Shown here: positions 34,415-43,318 of the stretch, piece after piece
Layout: each line of letters starts with the position of its first letter
Numbering within the stretch: the stretch's first letter is position 1
The notes under the pieces: model-generated
What the model was told of the DNA's origin: nothing
The model's database searches: none
Seen by the model: only the letters and a program-made list of their open reading frames with translations
Source of the DNA: Cryptosporangium minutisporangium
GTDB lineage: Bacteria; Actinomycetota; Actinomycetes; Mycobacteriales; Cryptosporangiaceae
Direction: 5' to 3'
Assembly (NCBI RefSeq): GCF_039536245.1
Contig: NZ_BAAAYN010000039.1
Coordinates: 1-52,000, forward strand
DNA: 52,000 bases
Position numbers and translations under genes: made by a program

Positions 34415-35796
34415 CGGTCCCCACCCTCGGCCGATTCGTTTTCCTCGGTGGGTTCTGCGGGGATGGCCTCGACGAGCACCCGATCGACGCGGCGGCCGTC
34501 CATCCGGTCGACGGTCAGCCGGTAGCGGTCCGGGAGTGCCGCGTCGTCGAAGTCGAGGGGCGGCGGGCGCTCGACTTCGATGCGGTCGCCCTGGCGGGGG
34601 AGGCGCCCGAGCCGGACGGTGATCAGGCCACCGAGGGTGTCGTAGGTGCGGTGGTCGGGGATCGGCAGGCCGGTGCGTTCGCGGATCTCGTCCGGTCGGA
34701 GCAGGCCGGAGAGGTGCCAGCCGCCGTCGGGTCGGCGTCGGATACCGGCCGGCTGGGAGCGGTCGTGTTCGTCGGCGACCTCGCCGACGATCTCCTCGAT
34801 GAGGTCTTCGATGGTGACGATGCCCTCGGTGCCGCCGAACTCGTCGACGACCAGGGCCATCTGCAGTCCGTCGCGGCGCAGGTCAGGGAGCAAGTCGTCA
34901 GCGGCTGCGGTGGTCGGGACGACGACCGGCGGTTGCATGACCGTCCTGATCAGCACCTGCGCTCGCTCGCCGCGCGGCACTGCGACGGCGTGCTTGGCGT
35001 GGACCATTCCGACGATGTCGTCGATGTCCTCTCCGATGACGGGGAAGCGGGAATGGCCGGTGCGGCCGGTGGCGGCCAGAACCGCGGCGACCGGCTCGTC
35101 GGCGTGCACCACGGTCAGGCGGCTGCGAGGAGTCAACACGTCGTCAGCGGTGAGGCGTCCGAGGACGAGCGTCCGGCCGAGCAGCTCAGCGGTCTCGCCC
35201 GACAGCGTGCCGAGCGCGGCGGACCGTTTGACCAGCGAGACGAGTTCTTCGGGCGCGCGGGCGGAGGGCAGTTCCTCCTGCGGCTCGATACCGAAGCGGC
35301 GCAGCACGGCGTTCGCCGCGCCGTTGAGTACCCGGATCAGCGGCAGCGTCGCGGTGGTGAACCCCCGCTGGAGCGGCGCGACGGCGATCGCGGTGCCCAG
35401 CGGCTTCGCGATCGCGATGTTCTTCGGCACCAGCTCGCCCAGCAACATCGTGACCAGCGTCGAGATGGTCAGCGCCAGGGCGACCGCGACTCCGGTGACC
35501 GCCGCGTCGCCCAGACCCGCTGCACCGAGCGGCCCCTCCAGCAGGGCGGCGATCGACGGCTCGGCGATGAACCCGATCCCGAGGTTGGTGATCGTGATGC
35601 CGACCTGCGCGCCGGACAGCTGCGTCGAGAGTTGCCGCAGCGCTCCGTCGACGCCCGCCGCGCCGCGCCTGCCGCTGCTCACGGCACGGTCGACCGCCCC
35701 CCGGTCGACGGTGACGAACGCGAACTCCGCGGCGACGAACACGCCGCAGGCCGCGACCAGTACCAGGCCCAGGATTATCAACAGCCACTCGGACAC
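34411..35796 (-). CDS. CNNM/CorC (hemolysin-family) protein with CBS and CorC_HlyC domains
   Basis: A 461-residue paralogue of the next gene. DUF21 membrane domain (WLLIILGLVLVAACGVFVAAEFAFV, GAQVGITITNLGIGFIAEPS, LLGELVPKNIAIA), two CBS domains (VLTPRSRLTVVHADE, GHSRFPVIGEDIDDIVGMVHAKHAV) with EFGGTEGIVTIEDLIEEIVGE, and a C-terminal CorC_HlyC domain. I chose GTG 35796 because it directly precedes the first membrane helix; an upstream in-frame ATG adds eleven unrelated residues. First gene of the pair. Confidence 0.9.
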   Translation of the reverse strand: MSEWLLIILGLVLVAACGVFVAAEFAFVTVDRGAVDRAVSSGRRGAAGVDGALRQLSTQLSGAQVGITITNLGIGFIAEPSIAALLEGPLGAAGLGDAAVTGVAVALALTISTLVTMLLGELVPKNIAIAKPLGTAIAVAPLQRGFTTATLPLIRVLNGAANAVLRRFGIEPQEELPSARAPEELVSLVKRSAALGTLSGETAELLGRTLVLGRLTADDVLTPRSRLTVVHADEPVAAVLAATGRTGHSRFPVIGEDIDDIVGMVHAKHAVAVPRGERAQVLIRTVMQPPVVVPTTAAADDLLPDLRRDGLQMALVVDEFGGTEGIVTIEDLIEEIVGEVADEHDRSQPAGIRRRPDGGWHLSGLLRPDEIRERTGLPIPDHRTYDTLGGLITVRLGRLPRQGDRIEVERPPPLDFDDAALPDRYRLTVDRMDGRRVDRVLVEAIPAEPTEENESAEGGDR

Positions 35797-36239
35797 GCAG
35801 CCATTCTCCCGGTACGACGATCTGGGCATCCAGCTGGGAGTGCCCTGATCAGCGGAGTCATCCCTGTGTCACGGGAGTTGGTCCTCGCCGCCGTCCCGTC
35901 GTCGAAGAACGCATCCCCGGCCTCATCGATCAGCTCGCCGGCGACCATGCCGCCGACGAAGCCCGCCGCGGCGCCACCGGCGACCGCGCCCACGCCGTGG
36001 CGGTGAGTGCGGTGGCCGTGGTGTGCCCCGTACCCATGACCGTCGTACCCGCGGTTGCCGTAGCCGTGCCCGCCGCCGTGACCGATCGCACCGTAGCCGT
36101 GGCTCGGGGCGCCGGCGAGCAGCTGCTGGTTGATTCCGCGCAGCTGACCGTATTCCTGGAAGACGTACTCGTCGATCTTCGAACGTGGTGAGCACCGGAA
36201 CGCGGACGGCAGCACCTGCTCGAACAACTCGAAGGTCAA
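35778..36239 (-). CDS. Gly/His/Tyr-rich hypothetical protein
   Basis: A 153-residue frame. A stretch KIDEYVFQEYGQLRGINQQLL is followed by a low-complexity region of HGYG/GHG repeats (about residues 45-82). A glycine-zipper-like segment then follows (GAVAGGAAAGFVGGMVAGEL), and an acidic IDEAGDAFFDD. The last 40 residues are arginine/cysteine rich and run into the start of the CorC gene, so the true end may have been lost to a frameshift. The glycine-zipper could insert into membranes. No family was recognised. No good ribosome-binding site is seen at 36239, so the N-terminus is uncertain. Confidence 0.45.
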   Translation of the reverse strand: MTFELFEQVLPSAFRCSPRSKIDEYVFQEYGQLRGINQQLLAGAPSHGYGAIGHGGGHGYGNRGYDGHGYGAHHGHRTHRHGVGAVAGGAAAGFVGGMVAGELIDEAGDAFFDDGTAARTNSRDTGMTPLIRALPAGCPDRRTGRMAACPSGC

Positions 36240-36319
36240 CGCAAGGCATCCGGTCCCTGTGGCGCTCGTCAGCTACCTCGACGTTCAACGAGACGCGGCG
36301 GATCCCAACAGTCGGCGGG

Positions 36320-37390
36320 TCAGGGGCGGACCAGGCCGCGGCCGGTCACCAGCGGGAGATCGAGCGCGGTGAGCAGGCCCGGCGGTGCGGCGATCACCGC
36401 GGGCACGGCGTTGACCAGCCGCATCGCGGTCGCTTTCAGACCGGCGGTGTTGTGGTCGCCGTCGGTCCCGAGCATCTGCAGGTCGAGCGTGTAGTTGGGC
36501 TCGCCGGTGACGACGACCCGGTATCCGCCTTGGCCGGTTGGTTGTGGCCAGTCGGGGCCCAGGTCCGGACGCAGCCGGGTGACGTGTTCGAGGACGCAGA
36601 CCGGGCGGCCGTTGCGCATGCCGCGCACCTCGAAGCGCAGCGCGGCCGCGGTGCCCTTGCCGATCGGGCCGGACGGGATGTCGAAGTCTTCCGGGGCGGG
36701 TAGCCGGGTCCAGCTCTCCTCGACGCCGTCCAGCTCCACCCCGAGCCCCGCCGCCAGCTGCCGGACCACCGAGCCCCAGGCGATGCTCAGCACCCCCGGC
36801 TGCAGCAGCATCGGCACGTCGTCCACCGGCTTGCCGAACCCCATGATGTCGAAGAGCACCGTGGGGTTGTCGTACGTGGCGTAGTCGAGGATCTCCAGGC
36901 AGCGGACCTCGTCGATGCGCTCGCAGATGCTGGTCAGCGTCAGCGCCATCCAGTCGTTCGCGAAGCCGGGGTCGATGCCGTTGACCCAGAGCGACGCGCC
37001 GCCCTCCTCCGCCGCCGCCCGGATCGGCGCGACCATCTCCGCGGGCACCACGCCGTCCGGGAACTGGAGGAACACCGGCCCGGAGGAGACGACGTTGATC
37101 CCGGCCCGGAGGAACCGGGTCAGGTCGGCGAGGGCGTCCGGCAGCCGGTCGTCGGCCATCGCGGTGTAGACGATGCAGTCCGGCTCCAGCGCGAGCACGG
37201 CATCGGCGTCGCCGTTGGCCGCGACGCCGAGCGAGCGCCCGAGACCGGCCAGCTCACCGGCGTCCCGTCCGACCTTCGCCGGGTTGGACACCCAGACGCC
37301 GGCCAGCTCCAGATCGGGCTTGGCGTCGATGCCGGCGATCGTGTGCCGGCCGACGTTCCCGGTGCTCCATTGCACTACCCGGTACGGCAT
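36320..37390 (-). CDS. Dihydrodipicolinate-reductase-like NAD(P)H oxidoreductase
   Basis: A 356-residue Rossmann-fold enzyme of the DapB-like/amine dehydrogenase group. The N-terminal motif YRVVQWSTGNVGRHTIAGI binds the nucleotide. The family motif WVNGIDPGFANDWMALTLTS and the NYTLDLQML segment follow. ATG 37390 has GGGAGA upstream; the preceding gene ends 16 bp earlier, so the two form an operon. Members cluster with lipid or steroid degradation genes in actinobacteria, but their substrate is not established. The upstream KstR-like operator supports a steroid link. Confidence 0.85.
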   Translation of the reverse strand: MPYRVVQWSTGNVGRHTIAGIDAKPDLELAGVWVSNPAKVGRDAGELAGLGRSLGVAANGDADAVLALEPDCIVYTAMADDRLPDALADLTRFLRAGINVVSSGPVFLQFPDGVVPAEMVAPIRAAAEEGGASLWVNGIDPGFANDWMALTLTSICERIDEVRCLEILDYATYDNPTVLFDIMGFGKPVDDVPMLLQPGVLSIAWGSVVRQLAAGLGVELDGVEESWTRLPAPEDFDIPSGPIGKGTAAALRFEVRGMRNGRPVCVLEHVTRLRPDLGPDWPQPTGQGGYRVVVTGEPNYTLDLQMLGTDGDHNTAGLKATAMRLVNAVPAVIAAPPGLLTALDLPLVTGRGLVRP

Positions 37391-37406
37391 GAGCGTCTCC
37401 CGGAAC

Positions 37407-38195
37407 TCAGAGGTCTGGCAGGCCGAGGTCGAGGTTGGGGGCGGGTAGGCCGCCGTCGACCTCCAGTACCGTGCCGGTGACGTAGCTCCCGGCCGGTGAG
37501 GCGAGGTAGACGACCGCCGCGGCGATGTCCTCGGGGTCACCGATCCGGCGCAGCGGTGTGTTCTGCTCCATCGTCGTGCGCAGCTCGTCGTTGTCGAGAA
37601 CGAGTTCTAGCGCCGAGGTGGCGACCGAACCGACCGCGATCGCGTTGACCCGGATCCGCGGCGCCAGGTCGGCGGCGGCCAGCCGGGTGTAGTGCGCGAG
37701 CGCCGCCTTGGCGGTGCCGTAGGCGGCGTACCCGCGGGCCGGGAGGCGCCCCATCACCGACGAGATGTTGACGATCGCGCCGCCGCCGTCCTCCAGCAGC
37801 GCGGGGACCGCGGCCGTGGTGAGCGCGTGCGCGGTCGAGACGTTGAACCGGAACGCCGATTCCAGGCGCTTGACGCTGGTCTTCATCAACGGCCGCGGCA
37901 TCTCGCCGCCCACGTTGTTGACGACGAGGTCGAGCCGCCCGAACGCCTCGACCGCCCGCTCGGCCTGCGGCGGCACGGCGTCCAGGTCGCTCAGGTCGGC
38001 GACGACCACCTCGGCCTTGCGCCCGGTGGCGGCGATGCGTTCGGCCACCGTTCGCAGGTCGTCCTCGGTGCGGGCGGTGATCAGCACGTCCGCGCCGGCC
38101 TCGGCGAGCGCGACCGCCGTCGCCGCGCCGATGCCACGCCCGGCGCCGGTCACCACCGCTACCCGGCCGTCGAGCCGGAACCGGTCCAGAATCAT
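37407..38195 (-). CDS. Short-chain dehydrogenase, IpdF-like
   Basis: A 262-residue SDR. Cofactor motif [25 protein letters not shown], catalytic serine in NISSVMGRL, and YGTAK for the tyrosine-lysine pair are present. The beginning [19 protein letters not shown] and the end FPNLDL-type tail ([12 protein letters not shown]) resemble mycobacterial IpdF (Rv3559c), which acts on the 5-hydroxy group of steroid C/D-ring intermediates. Similarity is from memory. First gene of a two-gene operon, with a KstR-like operator 10 bp upstream of the ATG. Steroid catabolism is the likely role. Confidence 0.85.
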   Translation of the reverse strand: MILDRFRLDGRVAVVTGAGRGIGAATAVALAEAGADVLITARTEDDLRTVAERIAATGRKAEVVVADLSDLDAVPPQAERAVEAFGRLDLVVNNVGGEMPRPLMKTSVKRLESAFRFNVSTAHALTTAAVPALLEDGGGAIVNISSVMGRLPARGYAAYGTAKAALAHYTRLAAADLAPRIRVNAIAVGSVATSALELVLDNDELRTTMEQNTPLRRIGDPEDIAAAVVYLASPAGSYVTGTVLEVDGGLPAPNLDLGLPDL

Positions 38196-38204
38196 GCGCG
38201 GAAC

Positions 38205-38218
38205 TGTAACAGGTTCTA
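38205..38218. promoter_or_regulatory. KstR-like operator TGTAACAGGTTCTA
   Basis: The 14-mer matches the KstR consensus TnnAACnnGTTnnA at every fixed position. KstR is the TetR repressor of steroid degradation in mycobacteria and rhodococci. The site is 10 bp upstream of the SDR start and 117 bp upstream of the divergent hydrolase, so a repressor bound here would block the SDR promoter. Matching eight fixed bases is suggestive but could also occur by chance. Confidence 0.55.
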
Positions 38219-38334
38219 ATCAAGGGCGAGCCGTTTCCGCGTGGCGTGGTGTGGCGTACCCGACGTGGGTGGGTACGCCGAGGGGCGGGAGCGAATGGTT
38301 GAGTGGGGGAACCCACCGGACCGAGGGAGAAAAG

Positions 38335-39219
38335 ATGAGCGACGACGCTCCGGCCTGGTTCACCGAGGCCCTCGCGGCGACCGCGGAGCTCGGTGTCGTC
38401 GACGTCGACGGCGTGCCGATCCACTACCGCGCCTGGGGCAAGCCCGGGGACACCGGCGGGATCGTCCTGGTGCACGGCGGCGCCGCACACAGCCGCTGGT
38501 GGGACCACATCGCCCCATTCCTCGCGGCCGACCGCCGCGTCGTCGCGCTCGACCTCTCCGGCCACGGCGACAGCGGTCGCCGGGACGAGTACCGGATGGA
38601 TTGCTGGGCCGACGAGGTGCTAGCCGCCGCAGCCCACGGTGGCGCCGGCCCGGATCCGCTGGTCATCGGCCACAGCATGGGCGGCATGGTGGCGATCACC
38701 GCGGCCCGCCTCCGCGGCGCCGAGATGGCCGGTGCGGTCGCGATCGACACGCCGTTCTGGGAGGACCAGCCCGAGGAGCAGGCGGCCGGTGCCCAGCAGG
38801 CGTTCGGGCCGCTGCGGCGGTACCCCACCCGCGAGGACGCGCTCCGCCGGTTCAAGCTCATTCCGGAGCAGGACGGCAACGTCCCGGCCGTCTACGCGCA
38901 CATCGCCGCGACCTCGCTCAAGGAGCTCGACGGCACCTGGTCCTGGAAGTTCGACCCGAACGTCTTCCGCGGCCGCGCGCGCCCGGTCCCGTTGGAGCTG
39001 CCGCAGTGCCGGGTGGCGGTGTTCCGCGCCGAGTACGGCCTGGTGCCGCCGGACATGGGGGAGCGGATCGCCGAGCGTCTCGGCCGGGTGGTGCCGGTGA
39101 TCGAGATCCCGATCGCCGCCCACCACGTGATGATCGACCAGCCGCTCTCGCTGGTCACCGGCTTGCGGACGCTGCTCGAGGACTGGACCCACTCCGAGCC
39201 TCACAAACCCCGTGCGTGA
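38335..39219 (+). CDS. Alpha/beta hydrolase
   Basis: A 294-residue hydrolase. Oxyanion region LVHGGAAHSRWWDHI, nucleophile elbow VIGHSMGGMVA and C-terminal histidine in IAAHHVMIDQP are clear. ATG 38335 follows GAGGGAG. It is divergent from the steroid-type SDR operon and followed by glcD after 83 bp. The family includes esterases and carbon-carbon hydrolases, and a C-C hydrolase in ring degradation is conceivable. Substrate unknown. Confidence 0.87.
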   Translation: MSDDAPAWFTEALAATAELGVVDVDGVPIHYRAWGKPGDTGGIVLVHGGAAHSRWWDHIAPFLAADRRVVALDLSGHGDSGRRDEYRMDCWADEVLAAAAHGGAGPDPLVIGHSMGGMVAITAARLRGAEMAGAVAIDTPFWEDQPEEQAAGAQQAFGPLRRYPTREDALRRFKLIPEQDGNVPAVYAHIAATSLKELDGTWSWKFDPNVFRGRARPVPLELPQCRVAVFRAEYGLVPPDMGERIAERLGRVVPVIEIPIAAHHVMIDQPLSLVTGLRTLLEDWTHSEPHKPRA

Positions 39220-39302
39220 GCAGTACTTCTGGGGGAGCGTGCACCGGTGAGTTGAGTTCCGGGAAACCCACCCAGCCCTCTGCGGGAGAGTTACGGTCGG
39301 GT

Positions 39303-40784
39303 ATGGGCAGGGACGGCGACAGCGTTGTCAGCGCGGCCCGCAGGGACCTGGTCGAGGCCCTGCGTCGGATCGTCGGTGCCGAGTGGACCTACACCGACCC
39401 GCACGAGCTCCGGACCTACGAGTCGGACGGTCTGCTGCAGTACCGGGCGCTGCCCCGGGTGGCGGTGCTGCCGGGCAGCGCCGAGCAGGTCCGCGACGTG
39501 GTGCGGCGGTGCGCCGAGGCGGAGGTGCCCTGGGTGGCTCGCGGCGCGGGCTCCGGCCTCTCCGGCGGCGCACTTCCGGTCGCTGACGGCGTCCTCATCG
39601 TCTTGACCAGGCTCAACCGCATCCTGGAAGTCGACCTCGACAACGCACGGGTGTGCGTGGAGCCCGGCGTGACCAACGCCGCGGTCTCCGCGGCGGTCGG
39701 GCCGGCGTTCTTCTACCCGCCCGACCCGTCGAGCCAGGTGGTCTGCTCGATCGGCGGCAACGTCGCCGAGAACTCCGGTGGCGCCCACTGCTTCAAGTAC
39801 GGCTTCACCACGAACTACGTCACCGGGTGCGAGGTCGTGCTCACCGATGGCGAGGTCGTGCGCCTCGGTGGCGTCGAGCTGGACGCCCCCGGTTACGACC
39901 TGCTCGGCGCGTTCGTCGGCTCGGAAGGGACGCTCGGCGTCGCGACGAAGATCTGGCTGCGCGTGGTTCCGTCGCCGGAGGCGGTCCGGACGCTGGTCGC
40001 CTTCTTCGACACGACCCGGGCCGCCGGCGAGGCGGTGTCGGAGATCGTCCGCGCCGGGGTGGTGCCGGGTGCGATCGAGATGATGGACGCGGTGACGATC
40101 GGCGCCGCCGAGCAGATGGCGCACGCCGGCTACCCGGTCGGGCGCGGCGCGGCGCTGCTGGTCGAGCTGGACGGTGCCGAGTCGGAGTGCGACTCGCTCT
40201 TCGCGGATGTGGTGGCGGTGTGCGAGCGGTGCGGCTCGGACGACGTCCGGGTCAGCCGGGACGAGGCCGAGCGCGCGCTGTTCTGGAAGACGCGGAAGGC
40301 CGCGTTCCCGGCGATGGGCCGCGTCTCACCGAATTACTTCGTGCAGGACGGCGTCATTCCGCGTACCAAGCTGCCCGAGGTGCTGGCCCGGATCGACGAG
40401 CTGGCGGCTTCCTACGAACTCACGGTGGCGAACGTCTTCCACGCCGGCGACGGCAACCTGCACCCGCTGGTCTGTTACGACGGCCGGGTTGCCGGCGAGG
40501 CCGAGCGGGCGGAGGAGCTGGCCGGGGCGATCCTGGACGTCTGCCTGGACGCCGGCGGCTCGATCACCGGCGAGCACGGCGTCGGCGTCGACAAGCGCAA
40601 GCACATGTCGAAGATGTTCGCCGACGCGGACCTGGACGCGTTCCAGCGGCTGCGCTGCGCATTCGACCCGGCCGGTCTGGCGAACCCGGGCAAGGTGATG
40701 CCGACGCCACGGCTCTGCGGCGAGGTGCCCGGACCGTACCGGCAGCATCCCCTGGAGGCCGCCGGGCTCGCGGAGCGGTTCTGA
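39303..40784 (+). CDS. glcD: Glycolate oxidase FAD subunit GlcD
   Basis: A 493-residue FAD-linked oxidase. PCMH-type FAD domain (WVARGAGSGLSGGALPV, SIGGNVAENSGGAHCFKYG, GSEGTLGV) and C-terminal FAD-oxidase domain with VANVFHAGDGNLHPL and SITGEHGVGVDKRKHM match GlcD. It oxidises glycolate to glyoxylate together with GlcE and GlcF. Its stop overlaps the start of glcE (TGATG). D-lactate dehydrogenase relatives are similar, but the three-gene set supports glycolate oxidase. Confidence 0.92.
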   Translation: MGRDGDSVVSAARRDLVEALRRIVGAEWTYTDPHELRTYESDGLLQYRALPRVAVLPGSAEQVRDVVRRCAEAEVPWVARGAGSGLSGGALPVADGVLIVLTRLNRILEVDLDNARVCVEPGVTNAAVSAAVGPAFFYPPDPSSQVVCSIGGNVAENSGGAHCFKYGFTTNYVTGCEVVLTDGEVVRLGGVELDAPGYDLLGAFVGSEGTLGVATKIWLRVVPSPEAVRTLVAFFDTTRAAGEAVSEIVRAGVVPGAIEMMDAVTIGAAEQMAHAGYPVGRGAALLVELDGAESECDSLFADVVAVCERCGSDDVRVSRDEAERALFWKTRKAAFPAMGRVSPNYFVQDGVIPRTKLPEVLARIDELAASYELTVANVFHAGDGNLHPLVCYDGRVAGEAERAEELAGAILDVCLDAGGSITGEHGVGVDKRKHMSKMFADADLDAFQRLRCAFDPAGLANPGKVMPTPRLCGEVPGPYRQHPLEAAGLAERF

Positions 40785-41899
40785 TGACGCCGTCGTCGGT
40801 CACCGAGGCCGCCGAGCTGCTGCGAGAACTGGGCGCGGCCGGTACCGCGGTGCGTCCAGTGGGCAGCGGTAGCCGGGCCGGGTGGGGTGGGGGCGACTCC
40901 GCCGCCCGTGAGCTGAACACCGCAGGGCTGAACCGGGTGCTGGAACACAACCCCGGCGACTTCACCGCGGTTCTGGAGTGCGGTGTCCCGCTGGCGGACG
41001 CGCAGGACGTGTTCGCGTCGGCCGGGCAGTGGCTGGCGATCGATCCGTCGCCCGGTGGAACGATCGGCGGGCTGGTCGCGACCGCGGACTCCGGCCCGGC
41101 GCGCCACCGCTACGGCGGCGTCCGCGACCTGGTGATCGGCGTGACGCTGGTGCTCTCCGACGGCACCGTCGCCCGCTCCGGCGGGCGCGTGATCAAGAAC
41201 GTCGCCGGTTACGACCTCGGCAAGCTGTTCACCGGTTCGTTCGGCACGCTGGGGCTGGTCGCCGAGGTCGCGGTCCGCCTGCACCCGCTGCCGTCCGGTA
41301 CCGCTACGGCCGTTGCCCGGTTCGTCGACCCGTCCGCCTTGGCCGGGGCCGCGGCCGAGCTGTCCCGCCATCCACTCGAGGCACTCTGTCTGGACGCCGA
41401 GTGGCGCTCCGGCGCCGGCCGGCTGCTCGCGCGGTTCGGCGGCGTGACGGCCTCGGACCAGGCGAGGTCGGTCGCCACGCTGCTGGCCGGGCTGCCCGGC
41501 GCGCGCGATGCGGCGGTGGCCGAGGACGACGAGGCGCTCTGGGACGCCCAGCGGGCCGGACAGCGGTCGGCGGACGGCGTCGTCCTCAAGGTCTCGGCGC
41601 GCCCGGCCGACCTCGCGCAGGTCGTCCGGGTGGCCGACCAGGTCGGAGCGTCGGTGGTGGCTCGGGCGGCGCTCGGCCCGGCCTGGCTCGCGCTGTCGCC
41701 CGGCGGCGGTGCGGACGCCGTCGACGCCGTGCGACGTGCGCTTGCGCCGCGGGCGGTCGTCGTACTCGACGGCGGCGATCGCGTGCCGTCTCCCTGGCCG
41801 GACGTCGACGGGGGCGCGGAGGCCGTGATGCGGCGGGTGAAAGCACGGTTCGACCCGGCGCGGATCTTCCGCCCCGGCGCGTACGTCGGAGGGCTGTGA
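40784..41899 (+). CDS. glcE: Glycolate oxidase FAD-binding subunit GlcE
   Basis: A 371-residue second flavin subunit. It has the FAD-domain motifs RPVGSGSRAGWGG, GGTIGGLVATADSGPARHRYGGVRDL and GGRVIKNVAGYDLGKLFTGSFGTLGL, which are typical of GlcE. The C-terminal domain is short, as in the family. ATG overlaps the glcD stop. It ends one base before glcF. Confidence 0.92.
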   Translation: MTPSSVTEAAELLRELGAAGTAVRPVGSGSRAGWGGGDSAARELNTAGLNRVLEHNPGDFTAVLECGVPLADAQDVFASAGQWLAIDPSPGGTIGGLVATADSGPARHRYGGVRDLVIGVTLVLSDGTVARSGGRVIKNVAGYDLGKLFTGSFGTLGLVAEVAVRLHPLPSGTATAVARFVDPSALAGAAAELSRHPLEALCLDAEWRSGAGRLLARFGGVTASDQARSVATLLAGLPGARDAAVAEDDEALWDAQRAGQRSADGVVLKVSARPADLAQVVRVADQVGASVVARAALGPAWLALSPGGGADAVDAVRRALAPRAVVVLDGGDRVPSPWPDVDGGAEAVMRRVKARFDPARIFRPGAYVGGL

Positions 41900-41900
41900 G

Positions 41901-43232
41901 ATGACGGCGGATCTGTCCGACACGACGCCCTCCGGCGGTGACCAGCCGGGCCTCGGTGGTACCCCCGGCGGCTGGGACTCGCAGCGCCCGCCCGACCCCG
42001 ACCTGATCCGGGACTGCGTCCACTGCGGGTTCTGCCTGCCCACCTGCCCCAGCTACACGGTGTTCGACAACGAGGCCGACTCGCCGCGCGGCCGGATCGT
42101 GCTGATGCGGATCGGGCACGAGGACTCCGAGACGCTCAGCCCGACCATGCAGACCCACTTCGACCGGTGCCTGGGGTGCATGGCCTGCGTGACCGCCTGC
42201 CCGTCTGGCGTCCAGTACGACCGGTTGATCGAGCAGGTCCGGCCGCAGGTGGAGCGGAACGTTCCGCGCTCGCGTCGCGAACGGGCGTACCGGGCGCTGA
42301 TCTTCGGCCTGTTCACCCACCCCGGCCGGGTGCGGGCCCTGGTGCCGCTGCTGGCCGCCTCCCGCGGAGTGGGTGCCCGTGTGGGGCGTCGCTTCCCCGG
42401 CACGCGAGTGGGCGCGCTGCTGTCGCTGGCCCCGCGGGTGTCACCGGCGGCGGCCCTCCGGCAGCTGCCCAGGGCGACGCCGGCCGCCCCCGACGTCGCG
42501 TTCCGGGGCCGGGTGGCGTTCCTCCAGGGCTGCATCCAGCGGGCGCTGTTCGGAGACGTCAACGCCGCGACGGTCCGGGTGCTCGCCGCGGAGGGGTTCG
42601 AGGTGCACGCCCCGCGTACTCCGCGCTGCTGCGGTGCGCTGCAACTGCACAGCGGCGTCGAGGACGAGGCGCTGGCGCACGCCCGCCGAGTGATCACCGC
42701 CTACGCCGGGTTCGACACGATCGTGGTCAACGTCGCCGGCTGCGGCTCGGCGATGAAGGACTACGGCCACCTGCTCGCCGACGATCCGGCCTGGGCGTCC
42801 CGGGCCGCTGAGTTCTCGGCGAAGGTGCGGGACGTCCACGAGGTGCTCGGGCAGCTCGAACCCCGGGCACCCCGCCATCCGCTGCCGCTCCGCGTCGCCT
42901 ACCACGACGCCTGCCACCTCGCGCACGCCCAGGGCGTCCGCCAGCCGCCGCGCGACCTGCTGCGCGGGATCCCGGACCTGGAGCTGGTCGAACCGGCCGA
43001 GTGGGAGCTGTGCTGCGGGTCGGCGGGGATCTACAACCTGACCCAGCCCGCCGCGGCGGCGGAATTGGGGCAGCGCAAGGCGGCGAACCTCGCCGCCACC
43101 GGCGCGGACGCGATCGCGGCCGCCAACCCGGGCTGTGCATTGCAGATCACCGCGCACCTTCCCGAGCCCGTGCCGGTGTACCACCCGATGACGTTGCTCG
43201 ACGCGTCGATCCGAGGCGAATCTCTCCGGTAG
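41901..43232 (+). CDS. glcF: Glycolate oxidase iron-sulfur subunit GlcF
   Basis: A 443-residue iron-sulfur subunit. Two 4Fe-4S motifs (CVHCGFCLPTCP and CLGCMACVTACP) are followed by two CCG domains (RCCGALQLHSG and ELCCGSAGIYNL). It passes electrons from the flavin subunits to the quinone pool at the membrane. It starts directly after glcE (1-bp gap) and closes the glc operon. The 35-residue hydrophilic N-terminus before the first cluster is longer than usual. Confidence 0.93.
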   Translation: MTADLSDTTPSGGDQPGLGGTPGGWDSQRPPDPDLIRDCVHCGFCLPTCPSYTVFDNEADSPRGRIVLMRIGHEDSETLSPTMQTHFDRCLGCMACVTACPSGVQYDRLIEQVRPQVERNVPRSRRERAYRALIFGLFTHPGRVRALVPLLAASRGVGARVGRRFPGTRVGALLSLAPRVSPAAALRQLPRATPAAPDVAFRGRVAFLQGCIQRALFGDVNAATVRVLAAEGFEVHAPRTPRCCGALQLHSGVEDEALAHARRVITAYAGFDTIVVNVAGCGSAMKDYGHLLADDPAWASRAAEFSAKVRDVHEVLGQLEPRAPRHPLPLRVAYHDACHLAHAQGVRQPPRDLLRGIPDLELVEPAEWELCCGSAGIYNLTQPAAAAELGQRKAANLAATGADAIAAANPGCALQITAHLPEPVPVYHPMTLLDASIRGESLR

Positions 43233-43318
43233 CACCGCCGTCTACCCGGGTCCACAGTGACAGGGCGACAGCCACGGCCCGTCCGCGGTCGGCCGGGGCC
43301 GCTCACTAGTCTGTTGGC

